From: Toxonevra muliebris
Lineage: Eukaryota > Arthropoda > Insecta > Diptera > Pallopteridae
Reading direction: 5' to 3'
Assembly: GCA_963691655.1 (NCBI GenBank)
Contig: OY829326.1
Span: forward strand, 18,898,878-18,962,877
DNA length: 64,000 nt
Part shown: positions 23,273-34,746 of the stretch, piece after piece
Layout: each line of letters starts with the position of its first letter
Position numbering within the stretch: position 1 is the first letter of the stretch
Translations under genes and position numbers: made by a program
Notes under the pieces: generated by a model
The model's database searches: none
Seen by the model: only the letters and a program-made list of their open reading frames with translations
Told to the model about the DNA's origin: nothing

Positions 23273-25229
23273 TTATTTCTTAATTGAAAAGAGTCCAAGC
23301 ATACGGGCAACTAAACGAAAAACTTAATTAAACTGGGAGCACTATAACATATACTCACACAAACATACATACCTATAAAGAAATAAACACACATACACTA
23401 TATAGCAGCATAATTATCTGGAAAATTAAATTTCATTCAGTCTATCTATGCATAGCCTTCAGTACATACATTCACAATGGTTAACAAAGTTGCAATACGA
23501 CAGACGACCTTTTGTACTTTGTATAGTTATTTACAGAAGTAGTAATAGTTATAGTAATACTAGATAGAAGCAGTGGAAGTATTGGCGATATGATAGCAGC
23601 ATGATGCCATTGACAGCCGATTGTTACCCAACAAAAGACATTTCAATTAAGATTAATGTCATATACAAAATGAAAAACGATTGCTTTTTTTTTAAATTTA
23701 AATTGAAAAATACATACTTGAGAATCATTAATAAAACTGTGTAAAATGTGCAAAGAAAAAGTAAACGCATTTCAAATTTTATTTAACTACTTTTCTCTAA
23801 AATGCAAGTTTAAATTCAATTATATATTTCAAAGTTGTTCTTTATTGTCTATACACAACAAAAGTTAGGACTTCAAATTGAAACCTTAATTCAATTAATA
23901 CCCAACTGCATACATGTTTCAAAAAATACAAAAATACGCAAGCATGGAAAGAAAATTAAATTTCAATTTGAAAAACTTAATGAACTTGACTTTAAAAGTG
24001 ACTACATATTAGTATCAAACATGTTAATTGCAATCACAATGAGAAGAGTGCGGCCGGATTGGCCACTTGAACTGCAGCAGCCGTTCTGAGAATGGACAGT
24101 TTTTAGACGTGTTGATATGCCAAGTATGTGTTTGTGTGAACACAAGGAAAAATAGTTTAAATGTGTGAAAAAGTATAAAAAATATGTTGAAACAGTATAG
24201 TAAAATATTTATACTGCCACTTGAAAGGAAAACTTCTATGCTCTCTTGTAGATATTGCATGGCATTGTGCACGTCCGTATGTATGTATGTATTATTGCTT
24301 GATATTAAAGCTGCGCCAAACTGTTGTATACAACGTTGCACGTTGTTTGCTTCTGCTATCACTGTCGATGATGTTGAAATGCTGACAATGATGCTGTTAC
24401 TGATGATGCTATTGTTGTGCCCTAGCATCACATCAATGTGCAAAGCTTAACTTCATTATAGTTTGCGTTAGAATTTATTTTAAATTTTTATGCTTGTACA
24501 TGCAGTACAGTTAACCCATTTTGGGCTAGTGTTCCACATATTCAGTTAATGTTTTGATTTATTTTAGATTATTTGAGCTTTAAGGTTACTCTTTTTCGAA
24601 ATTTCAGGTGGGTGTGAGATATTAACAAATTTTTGTTAGTAAGTGATTTTTTTTTTTTTTAATTATAAGGATATTGGCTTTCCAGTTTATAGCTGGGTGA
24701 GTTTAGTGGCTACTAGAGATTCTTCACTTTACAACATTTTTTCATGCACAAGAGATAAATGTTACTACCAGATATACTTAAGTATTCTTTCACAATTTCT
24801 TTTTGTATGTATTCATTCACGTCATTATATTTATGTGGATATATATATATACATTAAATGGGAAATCAATTCTAATTCACTCCACACTAATACAGTTTTA
24901 TGGCTTTGTAGGAATGGTTGAAGGTTGTCTTGCTGGCGTTTGTAATGGTTGGAGTTTTCTGGATTGCTACTCTTGGCGTTGGCTGTACCTGGTATTTTTC
25001 TTTAGATCTGGCTGCTATTTTTGTAGTTTTGACTGATACCTTTCTGTATCTGACTGTATACAATAATTGTGACCAGTGTTGGTTCCAAAGATAGGCTAAG
25101 AGTCCCAGTATGAATGCTTATAACTTTTTCAAACCTCTCTACGGGTTATTATAAACACTTTGAGTGAAGCTGATTCTGAAACTTCTTTATTATTTTATAG
25201 GTGTCCTTCTCTTGGACAGTTTGATAATG
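23273..25229. other. Non-coding AT-rich DNA
   Basis: No gene supported. Overlapping opposite-strand open frames at 24024-24443 and 24184-24450 sit in a moderately GC-richer patch. They have no domain, and each is explained as the antisense of the other. A candidate zero-length splice site is at 24607/24608. Confidence 0.4.
24585..24613 (+). other. Candidate recursive (zero-length exon) splice site
   Basis: A pyrimidine-biased run (ACTCTTTTTCGAAATTTCAG) is followed directly by GTGGGT, which is a 3' splice site and a good 5' splice site joined at 24607|24608. This is the arrangement of ratcheting points in long introns of flies. The polypyrimidine tract is interrupted by CGAAA, so it is weaker than the site at 34739. 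Confidence 0.2.
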
Positions 25230-25620
25230 GTGTATTTTGATTTTCTTTATGGGCTGTTTTGTAATCTTTTTTTAGGACTGGTTTTTGGTGTGAAATTTTA
25301 ACTGAATATAGGTCTAAGTTTTGGTTTGAATTTTGGTTTGAGCTAGGCTACTTCTATTTCGAATTTTATTCTCATTTTGCTCTTCTTTTGCTTTCTGAAT
25401 TTGATCTGAGTTTCAGTTTAATTTTTGGTCTAAAATTGGATCAGATTTATAGTTCAAACTATGATTTCGAAATTGAACTTCGGTCTAAATTGGTTTTGAG
25501 TTTTGGTATAATTTTTGTTTTGAAGTTCAGTCTGATTTATGGTTTGGGTTTTGGTTTTATTTTGGTTTTCGGGGTGAAAGTTTTGGCCTGAATTTTAGTT
25601 TAATTTTTTGATCTGAGTTT
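25230..25620. repeat. G/T-biased degenerate tandem repeat
   Basis: Repeated words of the type TTTTGGTCTGAATTTTGGTTT run through this stretch with irregular spacing. The plus strand is almost all T, G and A, with few C. The open frame at 25388-25591 is a translation of this repeat (alternating F, G, L, S) and is not a gene. Confidence 0.6.
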
Positions 25621-25625
25621 TAGCT

Positions 25626-25780
25626 GCGATATTGGTTATTGGTAAGCAAAAAAAATATTTTGATTAGGATATTGGTTAAAAGTAACCAAAAAAGTATTTT
25701 GATTGCGATATTGGTTATGTGTAACCTCAATGAAATTTTAGTTGCAGTAATTGCTATTTTCAATAAATATTTATAAGGGT
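25626..25780. repeat. Tandem repeat, unit about 40 bp, about four copies
   Basis: The word GCGATATTGGTTAT and the following GTAACCAAAAAAGTATTTTG recur with starts at about 25626, 25666 and 25705. A more diverged copy starts near 25743. Copies differ by substitutions and small indels. It abuts the G/T-biased repeat, and the two may share an origin. Confidence 0.65.
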
Positions 25781-28700
25781 TAAAAATAATGGGTATCTGC
25801 AACTTTTTTAAATATTTCTTTTATCAGTAAAGTCTCTGATTTAAACTATTAAATTTGCATAATTTCAATTTATAAGCAAAAGTTTTACAATTAAAGTTAT
25901 TAAGTTATGTAGTTGGTCATAGTTGGGTTAATTAATTTGTACCTTCACGAGACTTGCACTTGAAAGCTATCACTTTTCTATTTTCTTTAGCTTATTGATT
26001 ACATGACATGTGCACTTATTAACTGAACTAAATTGCATAAAAATTTCTTCCAACTGATTGAAAGATTTTGTGTGCCCTCCTCAATGTATGCTGCATGAAA
26101 TTGTAGAAAATCATGGTTTAAGAAAAAAAAATATTAATTTTTAATTTAAAATATCAATATATTTTATACATTTTAAATTTTCAATTTTATGCTGCATCAT
26201 TTATACATTTAAAATATCAAATTGTTCTGCAAAAATTAAATTAACACTTGCAATTTATATATTTTATGAAGCTTATGATGGAGATTTGTGTGTGTGTATA
26301 CATGCTTAAAATGACATTAATACGAAAAGTAATAAAAATATAACAAAACACTTGTTGTTGATGAATCTGATGAGAATGATGAAAATCATAATGATTTTAA
26401 AAGCAAATCTAATTGTAATAATTCAGTTGATGATATTAAAGCTGATGGTGAAATGAAAACGATGAATAAGATAGTATTCAGGATGATAATGATTGTAATA
26501 AAATTGGAGAATTTGATAGATAATAATTATTATGATTCTGTGGTTCATAATAATGACGATGATGATAAAGTTGAACGTTACTGATTCTGTTGCTAGAAGT
26601 AATAATGATACGCTTTCATTTATTCAATTTAATTGAAAATTGATTAAGTGGTAACACAGATATATTGCAGCAACAGCAGCAGCAGCACGTGTAGAAGTTG
26701 CTATAGAAATTAATTGCATGTTTTGATTTATATACTTACACATACTCCATTATGCATAAGGTTACTAATTACTACATAGTTATGTGGAAATGTGTGGTTT
26801 CGTTAAATGTGGCGCCAAGGAAAAATGGGCCCGAATCAAAAATGAAAAATGGTTCTAAAAAATTGAAGGGCAAGCAATAAATTGTAACTTGAATTGGGGT
26901 AATATTATATGTCTATATGGGCCTATTTTCAATTTTAAGTTTAGAGTGTAAATCTAGATCTTTTTGTTATGCTAAGTCGAGTCTTAGTAATTATATTATT
27001 TATATTTTAACTATTTTAAACTAAACTCAAACTTAAAGGTTTTGAGAATCAAAAAGAATAATTGTGAAAAGTACGTGCGAAATTTTTTCTGCCTTTCTTT
27101 AAAATTCTCATATTTCAATTATATTTTAGTTGATCTCAAACGTTATGTTGTTGAGAATTTGAAAGGATAATCTGTAGTCAGATTTGGTTTTCATTTTACT
27201 TAATAAAAATACTAAGTAATTTTTTTATTATTTCGGTACCATTTTTCATTTTCAATTTGGGGCCATTTTTAATTGCGAAAATATTTCATAAAACCGAAAT
27301 TTATGCACAAATTCATAATTTTATGAGTGCTTGCTGCTTTCTTTTTACATAAATGCAAATATTAATATGAAATAGCAAAAGTTTTCTGCAAATTTATAAT
27401 TACTTGGTTAGGAAATGTATGCCATGAAAATTTTTAGTTTATATTAAAAAGTTAATACAATTGTGTTTGCATATATTAGTTCTCAAATCTAGCGAATTTT
27501 CTAATTGCATATTAACATATTTACTTTCATTGCTTTCTATCACAAAATTTTAACACAGTTTTTAACAATTATGCTAATTACTGCAGTCTGTAGCTGTTCA
27601 AAGCGCAGGGCACAAAATTTTTGCAATGCCATAAGCATTAAAATTTAATACTTAATAATATCATCAAAATTTCAAAAATGTATTTTTAATAATAAACTTA
27701 TGTGTGGAATAATTCGAAAAGTGATTAGATCAAGTATGGTGCAGCATTACGTATGAGTGATATTTGAATGAATTTATAAAATAACATTAAATGAATTTTA
27801 GGTCGAAGAAATTAAAGCTATTAGCAATTAAAAACAAAAACATTGTATGGAATTATAAAATAATTATAAAATTGTGTGTTTTCGTATATTCAAAAAAAAA
27901 AAAAAAATATTAGTATTAGCTTTGGAAATATGAGCCTGTAATTATCAACGACATCCAAAGCATCATCGTTAGCTACTACTAAATAACTACTAGCTTATTA
28001 TACTTTCATATTATTGCTCTGTATTAGTAGGCTAAACTAATTTTGCTTCATATATATACACACACACACAAATATATACATATACATACACATAATCTTA
28101 CATACTTATACACATAATGCACGCATTTGTAATCAACTCAACTCAACTCAATTTTACTTAAGTTAACTTGCTACATATGCTCGAGTATTTTCTACTTGTT
28201 TCACTACTGTATTTCATTATTTTAGCATTGGTTTTGTTTGTTTGTTTTCTTTTGTGTTTTGTTTTCATTTGGGAGCAATTATTTCAGGAATTTTGTGTGC
28301 TAATGAACCTGATCATGTTGCAAAATTGTACTTGTTTTTAATTTATCTTTTTTTTGTTTTGTTTTGTCTTGCTACTTGTTTGCTATGATTCAAGTATGTA
28401 TGCGTTTTACTTTATAACTTAATAAGGTAATTCAACTTTTAATGAATGCGGCATTTAGCAAATGTTTCTGAATCATTTATCATTTTCTTCTGTACTGTTA
28501 TTGCAATGCAATGTTGACGATGCGCTTTTTTGTTGTTGATATTGTTTTTGTTTTTGTACTGTTTGCTTTCATTGTTTAGTGTTAACATTGAACTTGAATA
28601 ACAACAATGAAATTTTGTTGTTTTGCTTGTTGTTGTTTTTTTTTATTACGAAAAATACAAAGTAAAATTGTTAGAAGAAAGCCAATGTTAATGTTAATGC

Positions 28701-29832
28701 CAGTGACTGTGACAATTTTTTTTTTTTTTGGTGTTTTGAAGTCTAGTGTAATTGCAATTCTGTTGTAAGTGAAACTTTTGCTTATTTGCTAGAAAAAAAT
28801 GTGTTCCAATGATACAAAAAATCCCTGAATTTATGTATTTAATTGGCTTTAAACTGATTCAATGAAAATCTAAATTATAAATTCATAGAAATTCTTGAAA
28901 TTTTAACTTAATTGATGTTGAGGTTTTAGTTAGAAACGACTTGAACTAAATTAAAGAAATTTCATTAGTTATGAGTCCCTAACTAACCTTGATTAGAGGC
29001 TATATAAATATATTAGCTGTTTCTATTTGAACGAAATCCATTCTTCAGTGATTTTTTTAGTCATGTCATGAATTATGGCTACTTGTTACTTGACCTAAAT
29101 TTGAAAGTGGCATATAAATAAGATTGTAAAAAGATGCTACTGGCACTAAGGTTAAAGCTTCAATAAAAACAAAATTTTCGAAAAAATCACACTAAGGATT
29201 TGGGGTTTATGGGCTCAAGTAAATAACAAATCTTTGTAAATTTTAATTGATTTCAAAGGTAATAAAATGACGCAATTTCAACAAATATTTTGTAATTTTT
29301 TCACCATCAGATTAGCGCGTTCGAATTGGTAAAATATACAAAGAGAGTAACATGGGGAACTATTTTTATAGGAATAGGCCTTAGGAATTCCTTTTTAGTA
29401 TCTATTTTGATAAAAACGAATGCTTTCCTGTACCAAAATGTTAAAAATTTGGATAGAACCCAAAAAATGAATAAGGAGGGTTTCGCTTTTTTATTAAAAA
29501 AACTAAAATGAGTCCCTTCTGCACTCGTCAGATGATGTGATTTTGTATTCCAAAAAGTGCAAAGTTCATGTGTTTTTTCAAATTTTTCATATTCTATTTT
29601 CAAGGCACTTTCTTCGCTTTTTTTACACATCTACATCGGTTAATGTTGTTACTTTATAATTTGAACTAGGAAAGATTAAACTAAAATAAACTATGCAATA
29701 AAAAATATAGTAAATAAAAACAATTTTTCATGTATTCCACTAATTCTATTGATTCCATTGATATATATGTATATTTTCTACAACAATTTTAACATTTAAA
29801 TTATATGTTGCATACTTTTAGGCTTGTTGTTT
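25781..29832. other. Non-coding AT-rich DNA
   Basis: No gene. Contains a GAT/AAT-rich low-complexity stretch (26339-26583), a CAG run at 26677-26690, a TA/CA microsatellite at 28050-28085 and several T or A runs (27894-27907, 28716-28730). Opposite-strand open frames at 29307-29630 and 29326-29511 overlap and show no domain. Confidence 0.5.
26339..26583 (+). repeat. GAT/AAT-rich low-complexity stretch
   Basis: One frame is open for about 80 codons without an early ATG. It translates to Asp/Glu/Asn-rich words (DESDENDENHND at the start, NNDDDDKVERY at the end). The whole stretch is iterated GAT/AAT/GAA triplets, so simple-repeat expansion explains the openness. I do not call a gene. Confidence 0.4.
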
Positions 29833-30270
29833 CCTATTTTTTAAATTAAAGATTCACCTTTCTTAGTCTGTTTACACTAATAATAAGACAGCATACTTTC
29901 AGTTTGCAATTCACCACTGTTCACCGGGCGGTACGAAAGTTTAATTTAGCAACCACAATATTTGCATACTAAATAATAAAATTGCGGTATACTTTTAGTG
30001 TCCTATTTTTAATATTAAAAAAGTCACCCTAATCTGTTTCGGGGTGCAATTTACCGCCCTTCACCTGGCGTTACTAAAGTTTAACATAACCACCACTATA
30101 TTTACATACAAAGTAATAAGTGTTGTATACTTCCGGGGTTCTATTTTTAATATTAAAAGTTCACCTTTCTTAATCAGTTTATTCTAATATTAAGACAGCA
30201 TACTTTCGGGGTGCAATTCACCACCCTTCATCTAGCTGTACGGGAGTAAAACATAACCGCCACTACTTTT
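29833..30270. repeat. Tandem repeat, about 140-170 bp unit, about three copies
   Basis: Units start at about 29833, 30002 and 30140 with CCTATTTTTAATATTAAAA. They carry TTCACCTTTCTTA, GACAGCATACTTTC, GGGGTGCAATTCACC, GCCCTTCACCTGGCG and TAACATAACCACCACTATAT in the same order. The middle copy lacks about 35 bases (TTCTTAATC...CATACTTT). Nothing similar appears elsewhere in the window. It could be a small satellite or internal repeats of a transposon. Confidence 0.7.
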
Positions 30271-30683
30271 ATTTATTTATTTATACACACACTTATAAAC
30301 TCACACGATACCTAAGTGACATTTAATTTTAATTTCTATCAATTCACTCTACTATAAATTTTTCTTCAGTCTCGAGTAAAGATGCTTTCACATAAAAAAG
30401 AATGATACTTAAGTGCTTGGATTCAAATTCTCTTTTCAAAAATGCATGTGTAAAATAGAGTTGTAAAATCGACGTAACCTAACCAATGAAGTTGTTGAGT
30501 TGTGTTTAACTTTGGTTATGAGCTGAGTGGCTCTTCTTTATACAGTAGAAACTAACAGGTCAAATAAGGTGGTGTATTATGCACAATTCGTCTCTTAAGG
30601 GTTTCCAGACTTATTTCATCAGTATTAGATAAAGCTTAAATTTCAGTAGCATATGCCAATATAAATGTTTGCCGATATTTATA
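30271..30683. other. Non-coding AT-rich DNA
   Basis: Nothing recognised. A TTTA repeat lies at 30268-30283. Confidence 0.4.
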
Positions 30684-31387
30684 CAGTAGAATCCCGATAA
30701 TTCGTAACCGCAATTTTTTACGAATTACAGAGGTTTTCGATTTAACGAGATTTTGATTTAACCCTTTCATCTCGGAGTTTTTTCTCAGAATCAGGTTGAA
30801 TTTTTTCAATATTTTATGCAAATATTAAAATAAATTAAAAAAAAAACAATCCACTTATTGACAGCCACCATCAGAATTTTGAAGAAAACTCAAATAAAAT
30901 GGAAACAATATCTCCCATTTTACTTGAGTTTTCGAAATTAGAATAAGAAAAATACGATTTGACTTTTTTTTTCAATTTCTTTAATAGAAAGAAAAAAGCA
31001 ACAACAATTATTCATTTAACTGAAATATGTATGCAGGTATGTACACATATTGACCCCATTAAAACTATGTTCTAAAAAGCCTGTAATTTTTAGTTGCTTA
31101 AGGCTCTTCTCGCGTATCTTGTCAATCACGAAAAATACAAAAAATTCCATCAAAAAAGTGAACGTAGTGCCATACATATTAATTTTTTCCTTTGCATTAC
31201 GAATTATAAGAGGTTGTCAACTACCAATTTTAATTTATAAGAGGTTAAACAGACCTTGTATTGAAAAAATAAAAATACGAATTAGCGAGGGGACCAAAAT
31301 GTATGGAATTTTTACGAATTAAAGCGATTTTTTCAAGGGACCAGCGATTTTCGAATTAACGGGGTACGAATTATCGCGATTCTACTG
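30684..31387. mobile_element. pogo/Tigger-like MITE, 704 bp
   Basis: The left end CAGTAGAATCCCGATAATTC and the reverse complement of the right end, CAGTAGAATCGCGATAATTC, match at 19 of the first 20 bases and continue to about 26. TA dinucleotides flank both ends (30682-30683 and 31388-31389). CAG-starting inverted repeats with a TA duplication are typical of pogo/Tigger elements. The interior has repeated TACGAATTA / CGATTTT words near both ends (for example 30717, 31275, 31313, 31366). It encodes no transposase, so it is non-autonomous. The open frames at 30636-30821 (minus) and 31050-31322 (plus) are incidental. Confidence 0.75.
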
Positions 31388-32290
31388 TAATTATAAGTGT
31401 CCAGCAATGACACTTTCAACACTTAACACTATAATGCACAAACCATGAGTAACTACAAGTACGTATTTCAATACTTTAAGTTTTTTAGAGCATAAAATTA
31501 TATTGTAATATAATATAATATTATATTCACTTGATTTAATGGTTATTAAGTGGAAAATTGTATACTTATGATTAATTTAGACAATTATCACATCCAATAT
31601 AATAAGTTTGTAATTTTATAATAAATTTTCACACCCACATATAAAATTTAAACATATGCACTTACACAAAAAAAAAAATAACTACTCAAGTGTATCAATT
31701 TTCAAATAATAATGCACTTAATGAACAGATTATTAAATTAAAGTTTAACATAAATTATCAAATGCTTTCATATTTAAAAAGGAGGAGATTTTTATTAAAT
31801 TTACATTAAATTATTTAAAATTTAAAAGAATCCATTTTTCAGATTTATTTATTTCCATATAAGAATAGTTACGTGCTTTTCTTATGTTATATTTTTAATA
31901 ATTTGGAAATTAGTATATTGCTCTAAAATCATTCAGTGAAAAGATCTTTTGCAAAATGTTTATTTCTTTTACATACTTCCTATTCTTTTTTGAGAGTTGT
32001 GTAGAAATTTAATGTTAATATTAAAGAATGCAATACAAAATTTACAATATTTGTATTGACAACATATTGCTTAAATGCAAATGCACATAAATATCCATGT
32101 AAACAAACAATACTTGCATGTATATAACTACATATATGTGCAAACATGTGCACAGTACATGCATTAAAAATAGTGACATCAGATTTAATAAACTACGTTC
32201 ATTTAGAATGTTTTCAATTAAGTAATAAAAACTAAAACAAACTTTCTACTTCGCTGGTAACCTAATTTGAATTCAAAATATTTTTTACAG
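31388..32290. other. Non-coding AT-rich DNA
   Basis: Very AT-rich with no gene or repeat recognised. It ends in a good 3' splice-site context (TATTTTTTACAG at 32279-32290). Confidence 0.45.
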
Positions 32291-32435
32291 GCGCAGATCT
32301 ATTCATATTTATGCTCGACGCAATTTATGATTTCTCCGTATTTAGTGAACGCCACCAACTCAGATTCCTGATTAAAAATAACCTCTCAAATGCTTCCACT
32401 CTTAAACAGGCATCGAATATATTTTCAAACGATCA
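32291..32435 (+). CDS. Candidate internal exon of an unrecognised gene (145 bp)
   Basis: A clean acceptor (TTTTTTACAG) precedes 32291 and a strong donor (CA|GTAAGTTT) follows 32435. One frame is open throughout, entering with two bases of a split codon. It reads DLFIFMLDAIYDFSVFSER, then HQLRFLIKNNLSNASTLKQ, then ASNIFSND. The other two frames contain stops. Codons such as CTC, GAC, CGC, CAC and CTG stand out from the AT-rich flanks. The peptide is probably helical (amphipathic Leu/Phe pattern), and I recognise no domain or family. It leaves two bases (CA) for the next exon, which suits the phase of the candidate at 32953. It could be a chance open stretch; no upstream exon was found. Confidence 0.35.
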
Positions 32436-32952
32436 GTAAGTTTACCTTGCGTTTCTGCTGCCTCTATCATTTGATAAAATCTATTTACAATAAAAAGATC
32501 TTTGACTAAAGATTTTTGATCGATTTTGTATCACATTTGTGGTTAAAGTAAGAATTCATAAATTGAATTTTAATAATATTTATATGCCCATGACTGTTTG
32601 TAATGCGTAAATTTGTTGTATTTGGCATGCTGAACTGCATCAGTAGCAGTTGTATAATTTTATTTTTTTATTGTTGCTATCGTTGCAGTAGCAGTGACAG
32701 GCAGACGGACAAATAACATAATAGAACATTTTTATTGTACAAAATTGAACGCTTCAGTTATTCACTGAACTTATATAGAAACATGTGAGCATTTTTCCTA
32801 CCCACCCAGTAGGATAATATATTACTGAATATCAAATAACAAATACGGAAAGAAAAATATGTTTTTGACTATCAAATATTTATGCCAGAAATATACTGGC
32901 GCGCCCAGTGATTTAATTGTCTCTGTTCTTTCATAATTTTCTTACGCTTTAG

Positions 32953-33024
32953 GAAAAAATTAGGCAGGAACTATAAATGCCAAATACTATGGTGGCTGAA
33001 AGAAAATATGGGATGCGTGCACAG
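32953..33024 (+). CDS. Candidate internal exon, phase-compatible with 32291-32435
   Basis: A pyrimidine-rich run ending CTTACGCTTTAG at 32952 forms an acceptor, and CACAG|GTAAGC at 33024/33025 forms a donor. Taking the first base to complete the split codon from the preceding exon, the 72 bases stay open: KKLGRNYKCQILWWLKEN, then MGCVH, leaving two bases. Joined, the pair would encode about 72 residues. The match in phase is the main support. Two adjacent Trp and the lack of any known motif argue for caution. A short minus-strand open frame (32987-33256) overlaps it. Confidence 0.25.
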
Positions 33025-33288
33025 GTAAGCAGGAGACTTTATATACATACATGCAGAATTCAAAATGTATACAAAGAAACAGCAGATACATTGAAAAATT
33101 TAAATGCGAAATAGTGAAATGTGAAACGATGCCGGCATATAAGTCGCTAGCTACCGAAGAGAACCAAAGTGCTATCGCTCCTCTTGCCTTATAATTTACA
33201 ATTTTAAAATTACTGTTTGCGGCATAAAGTACATGGGCAGGCATTGTGAGAGTCAACGTTTATATGAGCATATGGGTGACAAGAGGCG

Positions 33289-33300
33289 CTGACGTCAGCT
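33289..33300. promoter_or_regulatory. CRE-like palindrome
   Basis: GCTGACGTCAGC is a perfect 12-base palindrome containing TGACGTCA, the consensus binding site of CREB/ATF bZIP factors. It lies in one of the few GC-richer patches of this region (33240-33390). Whether it is used is unknown. Confidence 0.3.
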
Positions 33301-34706
33301 CTCTTAGTGTCCGCTCATGTGTTGTATGGTTTGTTGTGAGAGGGTAGCTGTTTGAGTGAGAGGGGCACACACGCCAATTCGCATCACATGTAGTTTTTTA
33401 CACATTTTTGAGTTTTGTCCACACAGCGAGCTAAGATGTTAACAATTCAATAAATTGTTTATAGATCATAGAATTGGTTCGATACATACAATACATACAC
33501 AAAACTTTTGGGGTAAATATATCCTACTAGGCACCAAGTACACACACATATATACGATAAGCAAAAATCCTGCTATTGTTCCTTTAACAAAAATGCTCAA
33601 GAGTTGATGTTGCTGCTCTTGCATTGTATTACGTTTGTATTTACGTTTACGATATCGTGCAGTAACAAGAACAGCAATAAAAACTACATAACATCGCTGT
33701 GAACCAAATTGTACACATGCATTACTTACTTTCTCTATCAAAATATTGAAAGGATTTGATTTTACATGCGGCATTTGTAATCCGTACTCTGCTCTTTTCG
33801 CCCCATCCCTCTGTAAACGATTCGTATTGCTTGTATGCGCATTTGCGTTTGACAAGCGAAGTGTGCAGTTGAACGTGATTTTTTACAGAGTTAGAAATGC
33901 TTAAGTTTTATATTTATTTTTTTTTTTTTTTTAAATTGTGTGCAATTTCATGAAAACGTTTCCGAAAATCATTTTAATATTTCAATTTAGAAAAGGCAAT
34001 GAAGCAAATGAACAAACTGAATATATTGTTTAAATCCTTTAGAGATATGGGATTTAGATTTCTAGAAAGTGGAGATGTTTTGAAACTTTATTAAAATTAA
34101 TTTGATTTTCATGATTTCTATATGTAAATTGTTCTTTAATCAAATCTTTAATTTGTTTAAATTGAAATTTCATATTACATTGTTAACTAAAGTTTTCAAA
34201 TTGTATTTTCAATGAAATGCCCTATTCTTGTAGTTTGCTTCTGCAATATGTTCGTGGCATGAAACTATTCTAAACATGATTTTCATCTATTTTCCATAAT
34301 TTTTCGATTGCTTAGAGTAGCTGGCTAAAATTGTAAGTAGTTTTTTGTTTGCCGCATTCTATATGTATGTATGTAAGTATGGTTACTCTCTATATAAGAA
34401 TATGTTGTTTAATATTTGTATTTTCTTCACGTATTCTTCTTGTAATATGATGCTTCTCTACACTTATGTTTGGGTATGGCACTCTGTTCTGGTTGCTACT
34501 CCCCTTAAATTTTTGGCAAAATTCTTAATTTAATTTAAGTTCCTTTAGTAAAGTAAACAAGTAAAGTTTTAATGTATTCACCTGGATTTAGTTTTTAATT
34601 AAAATATTTGCAAGTCAAAAAGTTTTTTCAACAATAATTAAATAAACTTAATTAAAGACTTTTAATAAATACTAAAAATATGTATATTTGGTAATAGTTT
34701 TATTTA

Positions 34707-34746
34707 CAACTAAAGTATAATTTTGTTTCTTCTTTTCAGGTGAGAA
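34707..34746 (+). other. Candidate recursive (zero-length exon) splice site
   Basis: AACTAAAG (a possible branch point) is followed by TTTTGTTTCTTCTTTTCAG and then directly by GTGAGA. The 3' splice site, with an uninterrupted polypyrimidine tract, thus abuts a 5' splice site at 34739|34740. This matches the ratcheting-point architecture known from long fly introns. It is on the same strand as the candidate exons at 32.3-33.0 kb. Confidence 0.35.

Noticed and set aside
24024..24450. Opposite-strand open frames of 139 and 88 codons
   Set aside because: They overlap antisense to each other without domains. Triplet-like content (TTG/CTG/GAT) explains the lack of stops.
33466..33855. 129-codon minus-strand open frame
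   Set aside because: No domain, and the codons read like ordinary AT-rich DNA with CATA simple sequence at its 3' end.
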